Shown in pieces: positions 9,637 to 19,615 of a DNA stretch of 64,000 nt (position 1 is its first letter; each line of letters begins with the position of its first letter). The position numbers and the translations under genes are program-made. The DNA comes from Burkholderiales bacterium (GTDB lineage Bacteria; Pseudomonadota; Gammaproteobacteria; Burkholderiales; Eutrophovitaceae): the NCBI GenBank assembly GCA_035560005.1, contig DATMAN010000039.1, positions 1-64,000 on the forward strand, given 5' to 3'. Below the pieces are notes generated by a model. It worked only from the letters and a program-made list of their open reading frames with translations. It was not told the origin of the DNA and did no database searches.

Positions 9637-10259
9637 TCTATGTGCCTGAAGTCTTCCGCGAACGCGATGAGGCGCGGCTGTTCGCGCTGATCGAGCGCTG
9701 CCGGTTCGCCACCCTGATCTGCGTCGCCCGCGACGGCACGCCCTGGGTGTCGCACCTGCCTTTTCTTCTCGACCGCCGTCGCAGGGTGCTGCGCGCACAC
9801 ATGGCGCGTGCCAACCCGCATTGGAAAGTCTTCGACGAGGGCCGCGATGCGCTGGTCGTCTTCCATGGTCCCCACCACTATGTGTCACCGAAGTGGTATG
9901 GGAATCATCCGAGCGTGCCGACATGGAACTACGCCACCGTGCATGTGGAAGGGCGCCCGCGGGTGCTCACCACGACGCAGGACCTGGAGCGCCTGCTCGC
10001 CGATCTGGTCGCCGCGGCGGAGGGCGACACAGATCCCTGGCCGATGCGGCTGCCGCGCGAGTATTTCGATGCCATGCTCCGTGGAATCGTGGGCTTCGAA
10101 GTGCCGATCGCCAGCATCGACGGCAAGTTCAAGCTCTCGCAGAACCGGCCGGCCGACGACCGCCCGCGCGTGATCGCCGCGCTGCAGGCCGTGGGCTCGG
10201 ACGCGGCGCGCGAAGTGGCCGAGCTGATGCGCGAGGGCGAGCAAACCGGTACCGGATGA
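9633..10259 (+). CDS. FMN-binding negative transcriptional regulator, PaiB family
   Basis: A 208-residue protein with the split-barrel flavin-binding fold of the PaiB family. It opens MIYVPEVFRERD; SHLPFLLDR, HMARANPHW, FHGPHHYVSPKWY and VPTWNYATVHVEG are the family hallmarks. PaiB is described as a repressor of sporulation and protease genes in Bacillus, but most proteobacterial homologues are untested and lack an obvious DNA-binding domain. The ATGA overlap with murU places it in the recycling operon. Its role here is unknown. Confidence 0.88.
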   Translation: MIYVPEVFRERDEARLFALIERCRFATLICVARDGTPWVSHLPFLLDRRRRVLRAHMARANPHWKVFDEGRDALVVFHGPHHYVSPKWYGNHPSVPTWNYATVHVEGRPRVLTTTQDLERLLADLVAAAEGDTDPWPMRLPREYFDAMLRGIVGFEVPIASIDGKFKLSQNRPADDRPRVIAALQAVGSDAAREVAELMREGEQTGTG

Positions 10260-10281
10260 CCCCGGTCATACCCTGCTGATC

Positions 10282-11592
10282 ATGGACAAGCTTCTGACCT
10301 ACCAGCGGCGCCGCGAGCGGCTTGCCGAACAGATGGGCGCGGGGGTGGCGATCGTGCGCACCGCGCCGGAACGCATTCGCAACCGTGACGCGCATTACCC
10401 CTATCGTTTCGACAGCTACTTCTACTACTTGTGCGGCTTCCCGGAACCGGAAGCGGTACTGGTGATCGTCGCCGGTCCTCCCGCGCGCTCCATTCTGTTC
10501 TGCCGGGAGCGCGATCCGGACCGCGAGGTGTGGGACGGCTTTCGCTTCGGTCCCGACGGGGCGCGCGCGGCTTTCGCGCTCGACGAGGCGCACCCGATCG
10601 CCAAACTGGACGAAATGATGCCGCAGCTTCTGGCCAACCAGCCCGCAGTCTTCTGCAGCATCGGCGAGGACAGCGCCTGGGATGCGCGAGTCATCGGCTG
10701 GATCAACCAGGTCCGCGCCCGCGTCCGTTCCGGCATCACCGCCCCCAGAGAAATCAAGGATGTCCGGGCGCACCTCGACGACATGCGGCTGCGCAAGGAC
10801 GCCGGGGAGATCGAGCTCATGCGCCGGGCCGCGCAGATCTCCGCGCGCGCGCACCGACGGGCGATGCAGACCGCGCGTCCCGGGCTGCACGAGTTCGAGA
10901 TCGAAGCGGAGCTGTTGCACGAGTTCCGGCGCCACGGCGCACAGGCTCCGGCATACACGCCGATCGTGGCGGCCGGCCCCAATGCCTGCGTGCTGCACTA
11001 CGTAGCCAACGCCGCGCAGCTCAAGGACGGAGACTTGCTGCTCATCGATGCCGGTTGCGAAGTCGATGGCTACGCTTCAGACATCACGCGCACCTTTCCG
11101 GTGAACGGCAGGTTCTCCGGGCCGCAGCGCGACATCTACGAGCTGGTGCTGGCCGCGCAAGCGGCGGCCATCGAGCAGGTGCGACCGGGCAATGAGTGGG
11201 AAGACCCGCATCGGGCCGCCGTGAACGTGCTCGCGCGCGGTCTCATCGACCTCGGGCTGTGCAAGGGAAGCGCGGACGCGATCATCGAGACCGGCGAGTA
11301 TCGGCGCTTTTTCATGCACCGCACCGGGCACTGGCTGGGCATGGACGTGCACGACGCCGGTGACTACAAGCGTGACGGGGCGTGGCTGAAGCTGGAGCCG
11401 GGCATGGTGCTGACGGTCGAGCCGGGCTGCTACGTGCGGCCAGCCGACGACGTGCCTCAGCCGTTCTGGAACATCGGCGTGCGCATCGAGGACGACGCGT
11501 TGGTGACCGATTCCGGTTGCGAAATCCTGACGGCGGAAGCACCGAAGGCCATCGCCGACATCGAGTCGGTGATGCGCGGGGCGGCTGCATGA
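10282..11592 (+). CDS. pepP: Xaa-Pro aminopeptidase
   Basis: Cytosolic dinuclear-metal peptidase that removes an N-terminal residue preceding proline. The creatinase-like N-domain is followed by the pita-bread domain with all five metal ligands: Asp in LIDAGC, Asp in SDITRT, His in HRTGHWLG, Glu in VEPGCY and Glu in RIEDDAL. The 436 residues match E. coli PepP. ATG start. Its stop overlaps ubiH as ATGA; pepP-ubiH is also the E. coli order. Confidence 0.96.
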   Translation: MDKLLTYQRRRERLAEQMGAGVAIVRTAPERIRNRDAHYPYRFDSYFYYLCGFPEPEAVLVIVAGPPARSILFCRERDPDREVWDGFRFGPDGARAAFALDEAHPIAKLDEMMPQLLANQPAVFCSIGEDSAWDARVIGWINQVRARVRSGITAPREIKDVRAHLDDMRLRKDAGEIELMRRAAQISARAHRRAMQTARPGLHEFEIEAELLHEFRRHGAQAPAYTPIVAAGPNACVLHYVANAAQLKDGDLLLIDAGCEVDGYASDITRTFPVNGRFSGPQRDIYELVLAAQAAAIEQVRPGNEWEDPHRAAVNVLARGLIDLGLCKGSADAIIETGEYRRFFMHRTGHWLGMDVHDAGDYKRDGAWLKLEPGMVLTVEPGCYVRPADDVPQPFWNIGVRIEDDALVTDSGCEILTAEAPKAIADIESVMRGAAA

Positions 11593-12752
11593 ACGATCGC
11601 TGCGACATCGCGATCATCGGGGGTGGGCCGATCGGCTGCGCGCTCGCGGCGGCATTGCGCGGCGGTGGCTTCCAGTGCGTCGTGCTGGAAGCGCGTTCCG
11701 GCCGCAGCGCGGCGGCGGACGGCAGGACGCTTGCGCTGTCGTTCGCCAGCCGGTTGATTCTCGAACGCATCGGCGCCTGGTCCGCGATCGACCCCGTGAC
11801 GCCGATCGTCGGCATTCACGTTTCGCAGCAAGGCGCGTTCGGGCGCGCGCTGCTCCAGGCCGCGGACGTCGGCTTGGAAGCGCTGGGGTACGTGATGCCT
11901 TTCGCCGCCCTGCATGAGGCGCTGTTCGCGGTGCTCGACCGCAGCGGGGTCGAGGTGCGTTTCGGCACCCGTGTGACCCGGCTGGCGCCGGCGCTCGACG
12001 CGGTGTGCGTCCATTGCAGCAGCGACGAGGGCGAGGTCGTCCTCCGCGCGCGCCTGGCGGTCATCGCCGACGGAGCAACCTCCCTCGGGCAGCAAGCCGG
12101 CGCGGGATTTTGCATGCGCGATTACGCGCAGGCCGCTGTGGTCGGGATGGTTCAAAGCGCGAGCGCCCACGGCAACCGCGCCTACGAGCGCTTCACGCCG
12201 CACGGACCGGTCGCGTTGCTGCCCTCCAGCGACGAGTTCGCCTTGGTGTGGACTTGCCGGCCCGAGGCCGCGCCGCACCTGATTTCCCTGTCCGATGGGC
12301 AGTTCCTTGTGATGCTGCAACAGCACTTCGGGGACCGCGCCGGGCGCTTTGTCTCGGTGCGCAGCCGCGCCGCGTTTGCCTTGAGCCTGCGCTTTGCGCG
12401 CCGGATCGTGCGCGATCGCATCGTGCTGCTCGGCAACTCCGCGCAGATGTTGCACCCGATTGCCGGGCAGGGGTTCAACCTTGGGCTGCGCGACACTTGG
12501 GAGCTGGCACGGCTGCTGCGAAGGGGCGCCGTCAGCGATCCCGGGATACCGGCGCTGTTGGCCCGATACGGCCGTTCGCGGCGCATCGACCGCATCGCCG
12601 GAATCACGGCCACCGATCTGCTGACGCGAATCTTCTCCAACGACTTTCCGGTCATCGAACAGGCGCGCGGTCTCGGGATCGCACTGCTCGACCTGCTGCC
12701 TCCCGCCAGGCGCTTCCTGATGCGCCGCATGATCTTCGGCACTGCAGCCTGA
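11589..12752 (+). CDS. ubiH: FAD-dependent 2-octaprenyl-6-methoxyphenol hydroxylase (UbiH family)
   Basis: Flavin monooxygenase of the ubiquinone ring-hydroxylation set. The dinucleotide motif IIGGGPIGCALA is at the N-terminus, and GNSAQMLHPIAGQGFNLGLRD near the C-terminus matches the UbiH variant of the second FAD motif better than UbiF or UbiI. The ATG overlaps the pepP stop, giving 387 residues. ubiA and ubiD in this window serve the same pathway. The exact ring position hydroxylated cannot be read from sequence alone, because betaproteobacterial Ubi hydroxylases vary in specificity. Confidence 0.9.
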   Translation: MNDRCDIAIIGGGPIGCALAAALRGGGFQCVVLEARSGRSAAADGRTLALSFASRLILERIGAWSAIDPVTPIVGIHVSQQGAFGRALLQAADVGLEALGYVMPFAALHEALFAVLDRSGVEVRFGTRVTRLAPALDAVCVHCSSDEGEVVLRARLAVIADGATSLGQQAGAGFCMRDYAQAAVVGMVQSASAHGNRAYERFTPHGPVALLPSSDEFALVWTCRPEAAPHLISLSDGQFLVMLQQHFGDRAGRFVSVRSRAAFALSLRFARRIVRDRIVLLGNSAQMLHPIAGQGFNLGLRDTWELARLLRRGAVSDPGIPALLARYGRSRRIDRIAGITATDLLTRIFSNDFPVIEQARGLGIALLDLLPPARRFLMRRMIFGTAA

Positions 12753-12767
12753 CACTCGACGAGGGCG

Positions 12768-12794
12768 TTGGCCATCCGGCTGTTGCGCTACAAT
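12768..12794 (+). promoter_or_regulatory. candidate promoter for dusB-fis
   Basis: TTGGCC at 12768-12773 and TACAAT at 12789-12794 are 15 bases apart, a slightly short but plausible sigma-70 pair. The -10 overlaps an upstream ATG in the dusB frame, which supports the later dusB start at 12823. Confidence 0.4.
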
Positions 12795-12822
12795 GGCGCC
12801 CCTCTTGTGGCGCGTGTCAGTC

Positions 12823-13830
12823 ATGCAGGTCGGTCAATACTCGCTCATCGGCAAGTTGATCGTCGCACCGATGGCCGGCGTGACCGACCGGCCGTTCCGA
12901 CGACTGTGCAGGCGTCTGGGCGCTGCTCTGGCCGTGTCCGAAATGATCGCGTCGAACAGCGCCTTGTGGGGCAGCGAAAAGACTCGGAGGCGCGCGGACC
13001 ACGAGGGCGAGCCCGATCCCGTCTCGGTTCAGATCGTCGGCGCCGATCCCGGCATGATGGCGCAGGCGGCGCGCTACAACGTCGACCGCGGCGCGCAGAT
13101 CGTCGACATCAACATGGGTTGCCCGGCCAAGAAAGTGTGCAACGTCGCCGCCGGTTCCGCGCTGCTGCGCGACGAGCCGCTGGTCGGCCGCATCCTCGAC
13201 GCGGTGGTTGGCGCGGTCGATCGACCGGTGACGCTGAAGATCCGGACCGGATGGAGCCGGCAGGAGCGCAATGCGGTGCGCGTGGCAAGAATGGCGGAAT
13301 CGGCCGGGGTGCGCGCCATCGCCATTCATGGACGCACGCGCGAAGACGCCTACAACGGACTGGCCGAGTACGACACGATTGCCGAAGTCAAATCGAGCGT
13401 TAGAATTCCCGTCGTCGCCAACGGCGACATCGATTCACCGCGCAAAGCCAAGCAAGTGCTTGATCACACGCAGGCCGACGCACTCATGATCGGCCGTGCG
13501 GCCCAGGGAAGGCCCTGGATTTTCCGGGAGATCGAGCACTTTCTTCAGACCGGGCGGGAGCTTCCCGCGCCGCGCGTGGCGGAGATTCACCGCGTGTTGG
13601 TCGAGCATTTGCAGGACCTTTACGCGTTTTACGGCGAGTGCCTCGGTGTGCGTGTGGCGCGCAAGCACATCGGCTGGTACACGAAAAGTCTCGCGGGGGC
13701 CGAGGCTTTCCGGCAGAACATGAACAAGCTCGAGGGCGCCGACGCGCAATTGGCCGCGGTCGACGCTTTCTTCGCCGGGCTTGCCGAACAGGGCGAACGC
13801 CTGGCATACGTCACGGAACTCGCAGCATGA
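12823..13830 (+). CDS. dusB: tRNA-dihydrouridine synthase B
   Basis: FMN enzyme that reduces uridines in the tRNA D-loop. VAPMAGVTDRPFRR opens the TIM barrel, NMGCPAKKVCN carries the catalytic Cys, and the IHGRTRED and GDIDSPRKA motifs follow. ATG 12823 gives 335 residues and avoids the putative -10 that overlaps the upstream in-frame ATG. The stop overlaps the fis start as ATGA, the conserved dusB-fis coupling known from enteric bacteria. Confidence 0.95.
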   Translation: MQVGQYSLIGKLIVAPMAGVTDRPFRRLCRRLGAALAVSEMIASNSALWGSEKTRRRADHEGEPDPVSVQIVGADPGMMAQAARYNVDRGAQIVDINMGCPAKKVCNVAAGSALLRDEPLVGRILDAVVGAVDRPVTLKIRTGWSRQERNAVRVARMAESAGVRAIAIHGRTREDAYNGLAEYDTIAEVKSSVRIPVVANGDIDSPRKAKQVLDHTQADALMIGRAAQGRPWIFREIEHFLQTGRELPAPRVAEIHRVLVEHLQDLYAFYGECLGVRVARKHIGWYTKSLAGAEAFRQNMNKLEGADAQLAAVDAFFAGLAEQGERLAYVTELAA

Positions 13831-14063
13831 TCAACGACAATGAAATTGCCCGCTACGTGCGCAGAGCGATGGATGGATACTTTCGCGACCTGGACGGGGA
13901 GAAGCCCTGCGCAATCTACGACATGGTGATCAGCTCGGTCGAAAAGCCGCTGATCGAGGTCGTGCTGCATCGCGTCGCCGGGAACCAGACCCAGGCCGCG
14001 CAGCTGCTCGGCATGAACCGCAACACGCTGCGCAAGAAGATGAAGGCTTACGGCATCAAGTAG
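13827..14063 (+). CDS. fis: DNA-binding protein Fis
   Basis: Nucleoid-associated protein and activator of stable RNA promoters. The 78-residue form is shorter at the N-terminus than E. coli Fis (98). The C-terminal helix-turn-helix NQTQAAQLLGMNRNTLRKKM is fully recognisable. Translationally coupled to dusB by ATGA. A strong intrinsic terminator follows, so fis ends this transcript before purH. Confidence 0.96.
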   Translation: MINDNEIARYVRRAMDGYFRDLDGEKPCAIYDMVISSVEKPLIEVVLHRVAGNQTQAAQLLGMNRNTLRKKMKAYGIK

Positions 14064-14093
14064 GTCGCGTCAGAACTTTCCGTATGAGAAGCG

Positions 14094-14125
14094 CCGCCCG
14101 CGACGATCGCGGGCGGTTTTGTTTT
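14094..14125 (+). terminator. intrinsic terminator between fis and purH
   Basis: A perfect 10-base-pair stem (CCGCCCGCGA at 14094-14103, TCGCGGGCGG at 14107-14116) with a 3-base loop, followed by TTTTGTTTT. It ends 23 bases before the purH ATG, so it either closes dusB-fis or acts as an attenuator for read-through into the purine genes. Confidence 0.85.
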
Positions 14126-14148
14126 CTGCAGACTGAGCCAGGAAGAGC

Positions 14149-15711
14149 ATGAGCACACGCAGACAGGCGCTCGTCAGCGTTTCCGACAAGACTGGTATCG
14201 TGGATTTTGCGCGCGCGCTGGGTCGTTTTGGCGTGGACGTTCTGTCCACGGGCGGCACGGCGAAACTGCTGCGCGCGGCGGGCGTCCCAGTGACCGAAGT
14301 GAGCGACTATACGGGCTTTCCGGAGATGCTCGACGGCCGTGTGAAAACGCTCCATCCCAAGGTACACGGGGGAATCCTGGCGCGGCGCGACCTTGCCCAA
14401 CACATGCAAGCCCTGCAACGTGCCGGCATTCCGACGATCGATTTCGTCGTCGTGAACCTCTATCCATTCGTGCAGACCGTTGTCAGAGCACAGTGCACGC
14501 TCGAAGAAGCGATCGAAAACATCGATATCGGCGGTCCGACGATGGTCCGGGCTGCGGCCAAGAACTGGCAGCACGTGGCCGTGGTGACTGATCCGGCCGA
14601 CTACCCCGCTCTGATCGCCGAAATGGAATCCGCCAGTGGAGCGATCAGCGCGCAGACCCGGTTTCGCCTGGCGCAGAAGGCCTTTTCCCACACGGCAGCG
14701 TATGACGGCGCAATCAGCAATTACCTGACCGCGGTCGACAGCAACGGCAGGCGGCTGGGCTATCCCGGGCAGTTCAACGTCAGCTTCACCAAGGTCCAGG
14801 ACCTGCGCTACGGGGAAAACCCGCACCAGAGCGCCGCGTTCTATCGCGACCTTGCCCCGCCGGCCGGTACGCTGGCCGGCTACGTTCAACTGCAAGGCAA
14901 GGAACTGTCCTACAACAACATCGCCGACGCCGACGCTGCTTGGGAATGCGTCAAGACGCTGGAGCAGCCCGCCTGCGTGATCGTCAAGCACGCCAACCCT
15001 TGCGGCGCGGCGGTCGCGGATTCGCCGGTCGAGGCCTATCGCCGCGCTTTTGCGACCGACCCCGTCTCCGCTTTCGGCGGAATCATCGCCTTCAACCGTG
15101 AACTGGACGGACCGGCGGCGGAAGCGGTGGGCCAGCAGTTCGTCGAGGTGATCATCGCGCCAAAGGTGTCGGTGGCCGCGCGAGATGTGCTCGCGCACAA
15201 GCAGAATGTCCGCGTGCTGGAAGTTCCCGACGGTCAGGGAGTCAACGACTTCGACTACCAGAGGGTCGGGGGCGGCTTGCTGGTGCAAACGCCGGATGCG
15301 CGCAACGTCGGCGCCGCCGAACTGAAGGTCGTGACCCTCAAGTCACCCACGGCGGCGCAGTTGGCCGACCTGCTCTTTGCCTGGCGCGTGGCGAAGTTCG
15401 TGAAGTCCAACGCCGTCGTCTTTTGCGGCGACGGGCGGACGCTGGGGATCGGCGCCGGCCAGATGAGCCGTGTGGACTCGGCGCGCATCGCTACGATCAA
15501 GGCCGAGAACGCCGGCCTCTCGCTTCAGGGCTCGGTGGTGGCGTCGGACGCTTTCTTCCCGTTTCGCGATGGTGTGGACGTGATCGCCCGCGCCGGCGCG
15601 ATCGCCATCATCCAGCCCGGCGGGAGCGTGCGCGACGAGGAGGTGATCGCGGCCGCCGACGCACACGGTATCGCTATGGTCTTCACCGGCGTGCGCCACT
15701 TCCGGCACTAG
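14149..15711 (+). CDS. purH: bifunctional AICAR formyltransferase/IMP cyclohydrolase
   Basis: Catalyses the last two steps of IMP synthesis. The N-terminal cyclohydrolase domain (about 1-190) starts [12 protein letters not shown] and includes GGTAKLL and GRVKTLHPK. The C-terminal transformylase domain contains the catalytic KHANPCG motif and the AFGGIIAFN segment. The 520 residues match the family. The ATG at 14149 follows a GGAAGAG ribosome binding site. purD follows after 8 bases. Confidence 0.97.
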   Translation: MSTRRQALVSVSDKTGIVDFARALGRFGVDVLSTGGTAKLLRAAGVPVTEVSDYTGFPEMLDGRVKTLHPKVHGGILARRDLAQHMQALQRAGIPTIDFVVVNLYPFVQTVVRAQCTLEEAIENIDIGGPTMVRAAAKNWQHVAVVTDPADYPALIAEMESASGAISAQTRFRLAQKAFSHTAAYDGAISNYLTAVDSNGRRLGYPGQFNVSFTKVQDLRYGENPHQSAAFYRDLAPPAGTLAGYVQLQGKELSYNNIADADAAWECVKTLEQPACVIVKHANPCGAAVADSPVEAYRRAFATDPVSAFGGIIAFNRELDGPAAEAVGQQFVEVIIAPKVSVAARDVLAHKQNVRVLEVPDGQGVNDFDYQRVGGGLLVQTPDARNVGAAELKVVTLKSPTAAQLADLLFAWRVAKFVKSNAVVFCGDGRTLGIGAGQMSRVDSARIATIKAENAGLSLQGSVVASDAFFPFRDGVDVIARAGAIAIIQPGGSVRDEEVIAAADAHGIAMVFTGVRHFRH

Positions 15712-15719
15712 ATCGACTC

Positions 15720-17003
15720 ATGAATCTTCTCGTCATCGGCAGCGGCGGGCGTGAACACGCCATTGCCTGGCGGTTGTCGCGCTCGCCTCGCGTCTCGCGC
15801 GTCTACGTCGCGCCGGGTAACGCCGGCACGGCGCGCGAAGACGGCCTGTTCAACGTCGCGCCGGGAGGCGCGCAGGAACTTGTCGCATTCGCGAAGCAGG
15901 AATCCGTCGCGCTGACCGTCGTAGGCCCGGAAGCGCCGCTCGCCGAAGGGGTAGCCGATGCTTTCCGCGCGGCGGGTCTGCGGATCTTCGGTCCCGTGCG
16001 AGCGGCCGCACGGCTGGAGAGCTCGAAGGACTTTGCGAAGGCGTTCATGGCCCGGCACGGAATTCCCACGGCCGGTTACCGGACTTTCTCGCAACCCGGT
16101 CCCGCGCACGACTACGTGCGTCGGCGCGGGGCCCCCATCGTGGTGAAGGCCGACGGTCTGGCGGCCGGCAAAGGGGTCGTCGTGGCAATGACCGCGGACG
16201 AGGCCCATGCCGCCATCGACATGATGCTCGTCGACAACAAGATGGGCGCCGCCGGCGCACGCGTCGTGGTGGAGGATTTCCTGGAAGGCGAAGAAGTCAG
16301 TTTCATCGTCATGGTCGACGGCAGGCGTGCCCTGCCGCTGGCTTCGAGCCAGGATCACAAGCGCCTGCTCGATGGTGATCGCGGACCGAACACCGGCGGC
16401 ATGGGGGCGTATTCGCCGGCGCCCATCGTCACCCCGGCGCTTCACGCCCGGGTGATGCGTGAAGTCATCCAGCCGGCGATCGCCGGCATGGAGCAGGAGG
16501 GTACGCCTTACACCGGATTTCTCTACGCAGGACTGATGATCTCGCCGGATGGCACTCCGAAAGTACTCGAGTTCAACTGCAGGATGGGCGATCCCGAGGC
16601 GCAGCCCATCATGATGCGGCTGAAAAGCGACCTGCTCACCCTGCTCGAGCATGCCGTCGAGGGGCGGTTGGACCACGTTGAGGCCCAGTGGGATCGCCGC
16701 GTGGCACTGGGAGTGGTGCTGGCGGCGGAGGGTTATCCCGACAATCCGCGCAAGGGCGACGAGATCACGGGACTGCCGCTCGACGGCGAAGACTTCCATG
16801 TATTCCACGCGGGTACCACCCTGCTGCACGGCAAAGTCGTGGTGAGCGGGGGGCGCGTGCTGTGCGTCACCGCGCTGGGCGACAGCGTTCGCGCCGCGCA
16901 GCGCCGCGCCTACGAGATCGCCGAGCGAATCCACTTCGCGGGGCGTCAGATGCGGCGCGACATCGGCTATCGCGCGATCGGTGCCAGAAAGAGTACGCTG
17001 TGA
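15720..17003 (+). CDS. purD: phosphoribosylamine-glycine ligase
   Basis: ATP-grasp ligase that makes glycinamide ribonucleotide early in purine synthesis. It opens with [13 protein letters not shown], has an ATP-grasp core ([13 protein letters not shown], about 140-152), then [21 protein letters not shown] and [15 protein letters not shown] 15720 gives 427 residues, as in E. coli. Its stop overlaps the hemF GTG start. Confidence 0.97.
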   Translation: MNLLVIGSGGREHAIAWRLSRSPRVSRVYVAPGNAGTAREDGLFNVAPGGAQELVAFAKQESVALTVVGPEAPLAEGVADAFRAAGLRIFGPVRAAARLESSKDFAKAFMARHGIPTAGYRTFSQPGPAHDYVRRRGAPIVVKADGLAAGKGVVVAMTADEAHAAIDMMLVDNKMGAAGARVVVEDFLEGEEVSFIVMVDGRRALPLASSQDHKRLLDGDRGPNTGGMGAYSPAPIVTPALHARVMREVIQPAIAGMEQEGTPYTGFLYAGLMISPDGTPKVLEFNCRMGDPEAQPIMMRLKSDLLTLLEHAVEGRLDHVEAQWDRRVALGVVLAAEGYPDNPRKGDEITGLPLDGEDFHVFHAGTTLLHGKVVVSGGRVLCVTALGDSVRAAQRRAYEIAERIHFAGRQMRRDIGYRAIGARKSTL

Positions 17004-17932
17004 GCGCGCCAGTGGACACCGCTGCGGTCAGGCAGTACCTGACCGGTCTGCAGGAGCGCATCGTGGCGTGCCTCGAAGCCCTGGATGGCAGGGCTTTTCG
17101 GCGCGACGCCTGGGAGCGGCCCGAGGGTGGGGGCGGCCTCAGTTGCGTGATCGAGGAGGGTGATCTGTTCGAGCGCGGCGGCGTGAACTTCTCGCACGTT
17201 CAGGGCGCCCAGCTGCCCCCATCGGCGAACGCGTCGCGTCCCGAGCTGACCGGACGCTCGTTCGAGGCAATGGGCGTGTCGCTGGTGCTGCACCCGCGCA
17301 ACCCCTTTGTTCCCACCGTCCACATGAACGTGCGCTGCTTTGTCGCGCGCTCTCCGGTTGCGCAAGCCGCGGACGCCGCATCCAGTCAACCGATCTGGTG
17401 GTTCGGGGGTGGCATGGATTTGACGCCTTACTACGGCTTCGAGGAAGACGCGATCCATTTCCATGCCACGTGCAGCAAGGCCTTGCGCCCGTTCGGGCCG
17501 GACTACTACCCGAGGTTCAAGGCTTGGTGCGATCGCTACTTCTTTCTTAAGCACCGCAACGAGCCGCGCGGTATCGGCGGGATCTTCTTCGACGATCTCA
17601 ACGAGCCGGACTTCGCGACCTGCTTCGCGCTGGCGCGCAGCGTGGCGGACCATTTCGAGGAAGCTTATGTGCCAGTCGCGCAGCGGCGCAGAACCCACCC
17701 GTTCGGCGAGCGGGAACGCGATTTCCAGGCCTACCGCCGCGGCCGCTATGTCGAGTTCAACCTGGTGTACGACCGCGGCACCTTGTTCGGCCTGCAATCC
17801 GGCGGGCGCACCGAGTCGATCCTGATGTCGCTGCCGCCCCTAGTGAAGTGGCGCTACGACTGGAAGCCGGCGCCCGGCTCGCCCGAAGCACGCTTGTACG
17901 AGGGGTTCCTGGTGCCCAGGGACTGGGTCTGA
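17000..17932 (+). CDS. hemF: oxygen-dependent coproporphyrinogen III oxidase
   Basis: Oxidatively decarboxylates coproporphyrinogen III to protoporphyrinogen IX, so the cell can make heme with oxygen. Clear motifs are [34 protein letters not shown] and the C-terminal [13 protein letters not shown] FNLVYDRGT segment. The start is GTG at 17000, overlapping the purD TGA as GTGA; 310 residues, near the usual 300. It probably ends the purH-purD-hemF transcript. Confidence 0.96.
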   Translation: MSAPVDTAAVRQYLTGLQERIVACLEALDGRAFRRDAWERPEGGGGLSCVIEEGDLFERGGVNFSHVQGAQLPPSANASRPELTGRSFEAMGVSLVLHPRNPFVPTVHMNVRCFVARSPVAQAADAASSQPIWWFGGGMDLTPYYGFEEDAIHFHATCSKALRPFGPDYYPRFKAWCDRYFFLKHRNEPRGIGGIFFDDLNEPDFATCFALARSVADHFEEAYVPVAQRRRTHPFGERERDFQAYRRGRYVEFNLVYDRGTLFGLQSGGRTESILMSLPPLVKWRYDWKPAPGSPEARLYEGFLVPRDWV

Positions 17933-18063
17933 CCGCGCGGAATTGGACCGGCCGCGCGACCCGTCGCTACGGACGCCAAGGCACCGCAGGTGCCCGGAAA
18001 GCGCAAAACCTCTGCAGTGTCTTTACGGTGACTCAGCGTTACTGGCGGTTCGCCCCTCAGACG

Positions 18064-18771
18064 CTACTCGCCGAGGTAGGCCTTTCGCACCTGCGGGTTG
18101 TCGAGCAGCTCGGCCGAAGGGCCGGACAGCGCGATCTGGCCGCTCTCCATCACGTATCCGCGGTGGCTGATCTCCAGCGCCAGCTTGGCGTTCTGCTCCA
18201 CTAGCAGCACGGTGACCCCTTCGCGCGAGATGCCGCGCACGGTTTCGAAAATCCGCTCGACCATCATGGGCGCCAGCCCCATCGACGGCTCGTCTAGCAA
18301 CAGAAGCTTGGGGTTGCTCATCAGCGCGCGACCGATCGCCAGCATCTGCTGCTCCCCTCCAGACAGCGTTCCAGCTGTCTGATTGCGCCGTTCCTTCAGC
18401 CGCGGAAACAGACCGTACACTCGCCCCAACCCCGCACGGATCAGCGCCTTGTCGCGGCACAGATAGGCGCCCATTTCCAGATTCTCTTCCACCGTGAGCC
18501 GGCCGAACACGCCGCGGCCTTCCGGCACCATCGACAAACCGCGCTCCACCAACTCATATGGCGCCGCGCTCGAGACATCCTCGCCCTGGTAACGGACACG
18601 CCCGCCGTGTGGAAGCAGTCCACAGATGGCCTTCAGGGTGGTCGTCTTCCCCGCTCCGTTGGCGCCTATGACCGCGACCATTTCCCCCGCGTCCACTTTC
18701 AGGTCGATGCCCTTGACGGCATTGATTCCGCCGTAAGACACATGCAGCCGGTGCACTTCGAGCAGGCTCAT
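18064..18771 (-). CDS. livF: branched-chain amino acid ABC transporter ATP-binding protein LivF
   Basis: Second ATPase of a LIV-type (HAAT) importer. Walker A is GANGAGKTT, the ABC signature is LSGGEQQM and Walker B is LLLLDEP. The ATG at 18771 overlaps the livG stop as ATGA, giving 235 residues, the usual LivF size. Last gene of the livK-H-M-G-F operon. The cargo could be a branched-chain amino acid, another amino acid or an amide; sequence alone does not settle it. Confidence 0.93.
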   Translation of the reverse strand: MSLLEVHRLHVSYGGINAVKGIDLKVDAGEMVAVIGANGAGKTTTLKAICGLLPHGGRVRYQGEDVSSAAPYELVERGLSMVPEGRGVFGRLTVEENLEMGAYLCRDKALIRAGLGRVYGLFPRLKERRNQTAGTLSGGEQQMLAIGRALMSNPKLLLLDEPSMGLAPMMVERIFETVRGISREGVTVLLVEQNAKLALEISHRGYVMESGQIALSGPSAELLDNPQVRKAYLGE

Positions 18772-19547
18772 GGCAGGGCGCCGCCGAGATAGGCCTGGAT
18801 CACCGCCGGATCGGACTGGACCTCGGGTGGCGTGCCTTCCGCAATCTTCTTGCCGTAGTCGAGCACCGCCACGCGATCGCACAGGCCCATCACCAGTTTC
18901 ACGTCGTGCTCGATCAGCAGCACCGTGATGCCGTCGTCGCGGATGCGTTCCAGGAGTTTTCGCAGGGCCGCGGTCTCGGTAGCGTTCATTCCGGCCGCCG
19001 GCTCGTCCAGGGCCAGCAGCTTCGGCTCGGTGGCGAGCGCGCGCGCCACTTCCAGGCGGCGCTGATCGCCGTAGGGAAGATTCTTGGCAAGCGCATTCGC
19101 GTGCTGGCCGATGCCGACGTAATCGAGCAGCTCCTTCGCACGGCGGCGGATGTCGCGTTCCTCGGCCAGAGTGGAGGGCGTGCGCAGGATCGCGCCCAGC
19201 GCGCCGGCCCGCGTACGCGCGTGGCGCCCCACCATGACGTTTTCGATCGCCGTCATGTTGCCGAACAGGCGGATGTTCTGGAACGTCCGCGCGATACCTG
19301 CCATCGCCACCTGGTGCGGCTTCAGTCCAATCAGGTTGCGACCGGCGAACGCGAAGCTTCCTGCGTCCGGCCGGTACAGGCCGGTCAGCACGTTGAACAG
19401 CGTGGTCTTGCCCGCGCCGTTCGGACCGATCAACCCGAAGATTTCTCCGCGGCGGATCCCCAGGGAAACGCCGGACAGCGCGACGACGCCGCCGAACCGT
19501 TTATCGATCCCTTTGGCTTCCAGCAGCGCTTCGCTTGCGGTGCTCAT
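18768..19547 (-). CDS. livG: branched-chain amino acid ABC transporter ATP-binding protein LivG
   Basis: First ATPase of the LIV-type importer. Walker A is GPNGAGKTT; the signature is the LivG-type LPYGDQRRLE, and LLALDEPAAGMN is Walker B. The ATG at 19547 gives 259 residues and removes a long unsupported N-terminal extension. A gap of 68 bases separates it from livM; its stop overlaps livF. Confidence 0.93.
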   Translation of the reverse strand: MSTASEALLEAKGIDKRFGGVVALSGVSLGIRRGEIFGLIGPNGAGKTTLFNVLTGLYRPDAGSFAFAGRNLIGLKPHQVAMAGIARTFQNIRLFGNMTAIENVMVGRHARTRAGALGAILRTPSTLAEERDIRRRAKELLDYVGIGQHANALAKNLPYGDQRRLEVARALATEPKLLALDEPAAGMNATETAALRKLLERIRDDGITVLLIEHDVKLVMGLCDRVAVLDYGKKIAEGTPPEVQSDPAVIQAYLGGALP

Positions 19548-19615
19548 CGCACGGCTCCGCGCCAGACGGGACGATCCTTCCAGTTTCGAGCGCCGCGCAT
19601 CGGCGGTTGCGGTCC

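Noticed and set aside
17933..18063. Terminator or small gene between hemF and livF
   Set aside because: A short GGCACC/GGTGCC stem is present but has no T-run, and no frame of note is found.
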